From a bacterium UBP1_UBA4771 (GTDB taxonomy: Bacteria > Krumholzibacteriota > Krumholzibacteriia > Krumholzibacteriales > Krumholzibacteriaceae), in contig DHHN01000188.1 of assembly GCA_002403295.1 (NCBI GenBank), positions 1-10,146 on the forward strand: 10,146 bases of DNA, written 5' to 3'. Position 1 is the stretch's first letter, and each line of letters opens with the position of its first letter. The notes beneath the pieces were generated by a model. It made no database searches, was not told where the DNA came from, and saw nothing but the letters and a program-made list of their open reading frames with translations. Below are positions 6,925 to 10,146 of the stretch, one piece after another. Position numbers and translations under genes: made by a program.

Positions 6925-7557
6925 TTACGGCTGGTGCTGCTTTGCGGAGATATGGAGCCGCTCGGCCATGCGGACGAGCTCGGCGAAACTCGAGGCCTTC
7001 ATCTTCTGCATGACGCGGGCGCGGTGAATCTTGACGGTCTTCTCGCTCAACCCGAGCTCGTGCGCCGTCTCCTTATTCGCGAGGCCGGTGACGATCTTCG
7101 AGAACACCTCGTATTCGCGGGGCGAGAGCGTCTTTACCCGTTCTTCGATTTGCGACAGCTCCGACCGGCGGAGGAGTGATTTCCTACAGCGATCGAGCGC
7201 GCGGTGCACGGCATCGAGGAGCGCTTGGTTTTCGAAGGGTTTCTCGAGGAAGTCGACGGCGCCGGCTTTCATCGCGCGGACGCTTTGCGGAACGTTGCCG
7301 AAGCCGGTGATGAACACGATTGGAATATCCTCCGAGAGCTCGGCGAGCCGCTGCTGGAGCTCGAATCCGCTCTGTTCCGGCATTCTTACGTCGAGGACGA
7401 GACACGACGGCACGGCCCGCCGTGGGCGATCGAGGAATTCACGCGAGGAGGCGTAGGCCTCGACGGGAAGTCCTATCGATTGCATCAGCTTCTTGAGGAG
7501 CGTTCGAACGGAAGGGTCGTCATCAACGACGTAAACAATGCGGGTCTCATCGTTCAT
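6925..7557 (-). CDS. FixJ/TtrR-like response regulator (receiver + LuxR-type HTH)
   Basis: This 210-residue two-domain regulator has an N-terminal receiver (about 5-120). The receiver has acidic residues Asp12-Asp14, the phosphoacceptor Asp56 in CLVLDVRMPEQSG, the Thr of VFITGFGNVP and the Lys of FLEKPF. A linker (about 121-145) leads to a LuxR/FixJ DNA-binding domain beginning LSPREYEVFSKIVTGLANKE and containing the recognition helix region LSEKTVKIHRARVMQKM. The arrangement and the VPQSVRAMKAGAVDFLEKPF segment are typical of the FixJ-TtrR group. It would act as a phosphorylation-dependent transcription factor in the cytoplasm. Start: the ATG follows AGGGGG; an in-frame extension to 7647 has no homology. 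It is divergent from the hybrid kinase gene, which is the obvious candidate partner. Targets are unknown. Confidence 0.95.
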   Translation of the reverse strand: MNDETRIVYVVDDDPSVRTLLKKLMQSIGLPVEAYASSREFLDRPRRAVPSCLVLDVRMPEQSGFELQQRLAELSEDIPIVFITGFGNVPQSVRAMKAGAVDFLEKPFENQALLDAVHRALDRCRKSLLRRSELSQIEERVKTLSPREYEVFSKIVTGLANKETAHELGLSEKTVKIHRARVMQKMKASSFAELVRMAERLHISAKQHQP

Positions 7558-7596
7558 TCCGGGTACCCCCTGACGTCGAGATGCAAATACGGAATA

Positions 7597-7625
7597 AATG
7601 TGCCACTCCCGCGAAACCGTGTCAA
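7597..7625 (-). promoter_or_regulatory. candidate sigma70 promoter of the FixJ-like gene
   Basis: On the minus strand a perfect -35 TTGACA (7625-7620) is followed after 17 bp by a weak -10 CACATT (7602-7597). More AT-rich hexamers lie a few bases further on. It would give a leader of about 30-40 bases before the ATG. Confidence 0.45.
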
Positions 7626-7676
7626 GCAAAAGGGCGCGAGTGCTCAATGAAAAGGCCCGGAGCGCCGCAGCGGCAT

Positions 7677-7694
7677 TGTCAAATATTGTTGACA
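7677..7694. promoter_or_regulatory. inverted repeat overlapping the kinase -35 box (possible operator)
   Basis: TGTCAA-ATATTG-TTGACA is a perfect 6-bp inverted repeat with a 6-base AT-rich spacer in the middle of the 271-bp divergent region. Its right arm is the -35 hexamer of the kinase promoter. The size and position would suit a dimeric regulator, for example the neighbouring FixJ-like protein. It may instead be two fortuitous TTGACA hexamers. Confidence 0.45.
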
Positions 7695-7717
7695 GTCATA
7701 CGGCGCGCGTTCATACT
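7689..7717 (+). promoter_or_regulatory. sigma70-like promoter of the hybrid kinase gene
   Basis: A perfect -35 TTGACA (7689-7694) lies 17 bp from -10 CATACT (7712-7717, four of six matches). The predicted start near 7724 gives an untranslated leader of about 105 bases up to the ATG at 7829. No structured element was recognised in that leader. Confidence 0.55.
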
Positions 7718-7828
7718 CGGGCAAGCGGCGGCATTCGGGGAAATTCATTCGAACGGAGGACGGGTTTCGCGGGATGAATCGTCGGACCGCGTGGGATCCG
7801 CGAGGCGAACGTCGCCGGAGGGAACGCC

Positions 7829-10146
7829 ATGACGAGCCATGATTCTTCGCACGGTCGGCCGCCACGCGCCGGCCGGTCGCGCTTCTCGCCCTCGAGTCTC
7901 CAGCTTCACGCGATCTTCGTTCTCGTGTTCGCGATCGCCCCCATTTCCGTCGTGGTGATCAGCACGGGAGTCGAGATGCGGAAAGCGACCAGGGCCGAAG
8001 CGGCCGATTACGTCACGCGTATAGCCGAATTCGCCGCCGTGAACGAGAGCCATCTCATAAGCGCAGCCCGGCAGCTTCTCGTTTCGCTCTCTCGTCTTCC
8101 CGACGTCCGCCGGGCTGACGCCGCCGCTTGCGCGACCCTGTTCGCGGATCTGCTCCGCGAGCACAGCCGTTACGCAAATATCGGGCTCGTCTCCCTCGAT
8201 GGGAACGTTATCGCGAGCGGTCTGCCCGCGCGGAACGGCATCGACCTGTCGGATCGATCCTATTTTCGGCTCACCGTCGAAACGAACGACTTCTCCATCG
8301 GAGAGTATCAAGTAGGCCGGATCACGGATCGGCCCGGCATCAATTTCGGATATCCGGTTCACGACGAATACGGACGGACGACCGCGGTCATTTTCCTCGC
8401 GATGCGGCTCGATTGGCTCAATCGCTATGAGCGCGCGGTCGTCGAGAGCCTGCCGCCCGGGTCCACCCTCACGAAGATCGATCGGCAGTCGATCGTTCTC
8501 GTGCACATCCCGGATACGTCGATCGTGGGAAGGCAATACCCGCCCGGCCGTTTGGTCGGGCGGGCTCTCGCCGAGAACAAGGGGTTCATGGACGCTCCGG
8601 GTCCCGACGGGGTCGAGCGATTCTACTCGTTCATCAGAGTGAACAGCGCCATCCGGAATGGTGACATCGTCATATTCGTCGGAATCCCGCGCGAGGCGAT
8701 TCGCGCGAAATTCGACCGTCTGCTGAATAGGATAGCCGCCATGTGCGCCATAGCGGCCGCCCTCATGGCCGCGGCCGTCATGGCGCTCGGATACCAGCTA
8801 TACCGCAGACCCCTCAACGATCTGCTCGGAGCCGCGAGAAGGCTCGCCTCCGGCGATCTCGGCGCTCGCGCCAGGGCGATGTCCGAGGTCTCCGAGCTCG
8901 GCAAGCTCGCCGCGAGCTTCAACGATATGGCTGATTCCATCCAGCGCGCCGAGATCGAGCGGGTTCGCTCGGCGGAGGAAACCGAACGGCTCCAGCGGCG
9001 GCTCGCCGAGGCGCAGAAGATGGAGGCGCTCGGCGCCCTCACGGGGGCGATCGCGCACGATTTCAGCAACATGCTCGTCGCGATCAAGGGAAACGCCGAA
9101 CTCGCGCTCGCGCGCCCGGGACTTGGGAATGCCGCGCGCGACGATCTCGCCGAGATCAACGCGGCCGCCGAACGCGCCGCGCGCCTCACCCACCAGCTCC
9201 TCGTTTTCAGCCGTCGGCAGGAGCTCCATCTCAAGCCGGTCGATCTCGACAGAAAGATCGGCGATATGGCGAATATGCTCGACGAGCTGGCCGGAAAGAG
9301 CGTGACCCTCTCGATCGAGCTCGCGAGCGGGCTCCTTCCCGTCAGGGCCGACGAGAGCAATCTCGAGCAGGTCGTCTTGAATCTCGTGGTGAACGCGAAG
9401 GATGCCATGCCCGACGGAGGTTCCATCGTCGTGCGGACCAATGCGATGGAGATCAACCTCGATTATTGCCGCACGCACCCCGAGGCCCGACCGGGATGGC
9501 ACGTGCGGTTGTCCGTGACCGATACCGGCGTCGGCATGGATCGGGAGACTCAACGGAAGATATTCGAGCCCTTCTTCAGCACCAAGAAAGCGGACCGGAG
9601 CACCGGCTGGGGCCTCACCATCGTCTATGCCATCGTCAAGCAGCATGGGGGCTGGATCGACGTCTCGAGCGCTCCGAACGCCGGGACGACCTTCATGATT
9701 TTTCTGCCCGTCTCGACGGAGGGCGTCGAGGAACCGCGGGACGAGCCGCCGCCGCTTCGCGACGTCATGGGCTCGGGCGAACGGATCCTCGTCGTCGAGG
9801 ACGACGAGGCGGTGCGCGATTTCATCATCCGGGCGCTGGACGCGAACGGGTATGCGGTGCGGAGGGCCGCGGCGGTCGACGACGCCGCGGCAATCATCCG
9901 CTCCGAGGGGGGCGTGCTCGATCTCGTCATCGCCGACGTCGTGCTTCCCGACGGCGACGGGCTGCAGCTCGTCGAACGCGTCGAGGAGGAACATCCCGGC
10001 CTGCCGGTTCTCCTCTGCAGCGGATTCGTCGGGGAGGAAGCGCGCTGGGAAACGATACGCGCCCGGAGGATACCGTTTCTGCAGAAGCCCTTCTCCATCA
10101 TGGCCCTATTGAAGGCCGTCAGGAGCGCGCTCGACGCGCGGAACGC
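7829..10146 (+). CDS. membrane-bound hybrid sensor histidine kinase, Cache-HAMP-HisKA-HATPase-receiver (3' end beyond window)
   Basis: The frame is open from ATG 7829 to the window end (772 full codons) without a stop; GGAGGG six bases upstream supports the start. Order: TM1 about 28-46; extracytoplasmic dCache-type sensor about 47-300 with YANIGLVSLDGNVIASG (115-131) and later GEYQVGRITDRP; TM2 about 302-322; HAMP about 323-376; coiled segment; HisKA with His410 in AIAHDFSNML; HATPase with N-box Asn522, G1 DTGVGMD (from 565) and G2 STGWGL (591-596); C-terminal receiver (about 655-770) with Asp703 in IADVVLPDGDG and the Lys of QKPFS. It would sense a small ligand outside the inner membrane, autophosphorylate His410 and pass phosphate to its own receiver. 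No Hpt domain is seen. The receiver is nearly complete at the window edge, so the gene probably ends within a few codons unless further domains follow. Divergent FixJ-like gene 271 bp away. Confidence 0.95.
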   Translation, partial: MTSHDSSHGRPPRAGRSRFSPSSLQLHAIFVLVFAIAPISVVVISTGVEMRKATRAEAADYVTRIAEFAAVNESHLISAARQLLVSLSRLPDVRRADAAACATLFADLLREHSRYANIGLVSLDGNVIASGLPARNGIDLSDRSYFRLTVETNDFSIGEYQVGRITDRPGINFGYPVHDEYGRTTAVIFLAMRLDWLNRYERAVVESLPPGSTLTKIDRQSIVLVHIPDTSIVGRQYPPGRLVGRALAENKGFMDAPGPDGVERFYSFIRVNSAIRNGDIVIFVGIPREAIRAKFDRLLNRIAAMCAIAAALMAAAVMALGYQLYRRPLNDLLGAARRLASGDLGARARAMSEVSELGKLAASFNDMADSIQRAEIERVRSAEETERLQRRLAEAQKMEALGALTGAIAHDFSNMLVAIKGNAELALARPGLGNAARDDLAEINAAAERAARLTHQLLVFSRRQELHLKPVDLDRKIGDMANMLDELAGKSVTLSIELASGLLPVRADESNLEQVVLNLVVNAKDAMPDGGSIVVRTNAMEINLDYCRTHPEARPGWHVRLSVTDTGVGMDRETQRKIFEPFFSTKKADRSTGWGLTIVYAIVKQHGGWIDVSSAPNAGTTFMIFLPVSTEGVEEPRDEPPPLRDVMGSGERILVVEDDEAVRDFIIRALDANGYAVRRAAAVDDAAAIIRSEGGVLDLVIADVVLPDGDGLQLVERVEEEHPGLPVLLCSGFVGEEARWETIRARRIPFLQKPFSIMALLKAVRSALDARN

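Noticed and set aside
7580..7606. Sigma54-type promoter (TGGCAC ... TTTGCA) upstream of the FixJ-like gene
   Set aside because: The GG and GC elements are about 18 bases apart rather than the required 10, so the match is accidental.
7774..7842. 22-codon upstream ORF overlapping the kinase start
   Set aside because: Poorly placed ribosome site and Arg-rich out-of-frame composition; no sign that it is a leader peptide.
8798..9994. 398-codon open frame on the minus strand
   Set aside because: It lies wholly antisense to the histidine-kinase gene, whose HisKA, HATPase and receiver motifs are unambiguous.

Overview
The window is GC-rich, strongly G/C-ending-codon DNA from a Gram-negative (diderm) bacterium. 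The DUF5916-type outer-membrane barrel at the left edge and the signal peptides on two enzymes support a two-membrane envelope. DUF5916 proteins, DUF1614 proteins, exported Dcp peptidases and hybrid kinases occur together in uncultured FCB-like and related candidate phyla, but the sequence alone does not fix the taxon. No rRNA, tRNA, CRISPR array or intact insertion sequence is visible.

Left part (1-3536). The 3' end of an outer-membrane beta-barrel gene (+) converges on a small SAM-methyltransferase-like gene (-). That gene diverges from an exported MsrA-MsrB fusion (+), which repairs oxidised methionines. msrAB then converges on a DUF1614 integral membrane protein (-).

Middle part (3537-6744, minus strand). 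A secreted or periplasmic M3-family peptidyl-dipeptidase (dcp) has its own sigma70-like promoter and strong Shine-Dalgarno. Its 3' spacer to the DUF1614 gene holds two GC-rich dyads. Upstream of dcp lies a protein derived from an IS1595-type transposase. It keeps the zinc ribbon, the helix-turn-helix region and the C-terminal transposase tail, but appears to have lost the DDE catalytic residues. This is the most unusual gene in the window.

Right part (6925-10146). A FixJ/TtrR-like response regulator (-) and a large membrane-bound Cache-HAMP-HisKA-HATPase-receiver hybrid kinase (+) are transcribed divergently. The 271-bp gap between them contains two oppositely facing TTGACA-type promoters and a perfect 6-6-6 inverted repeat overlapping the kinase -35 box. 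The kinase gene runs off the right edge about where its receiver domain ends.

Taken together this is mostly an envelope and stress-maintenance neighbourhood (outer-membrane barrel, Msr, exported peptidase, membrane protein) beside a two-component signalling locus. Nearly all genes appear to be separate transcription units rather than one operon.
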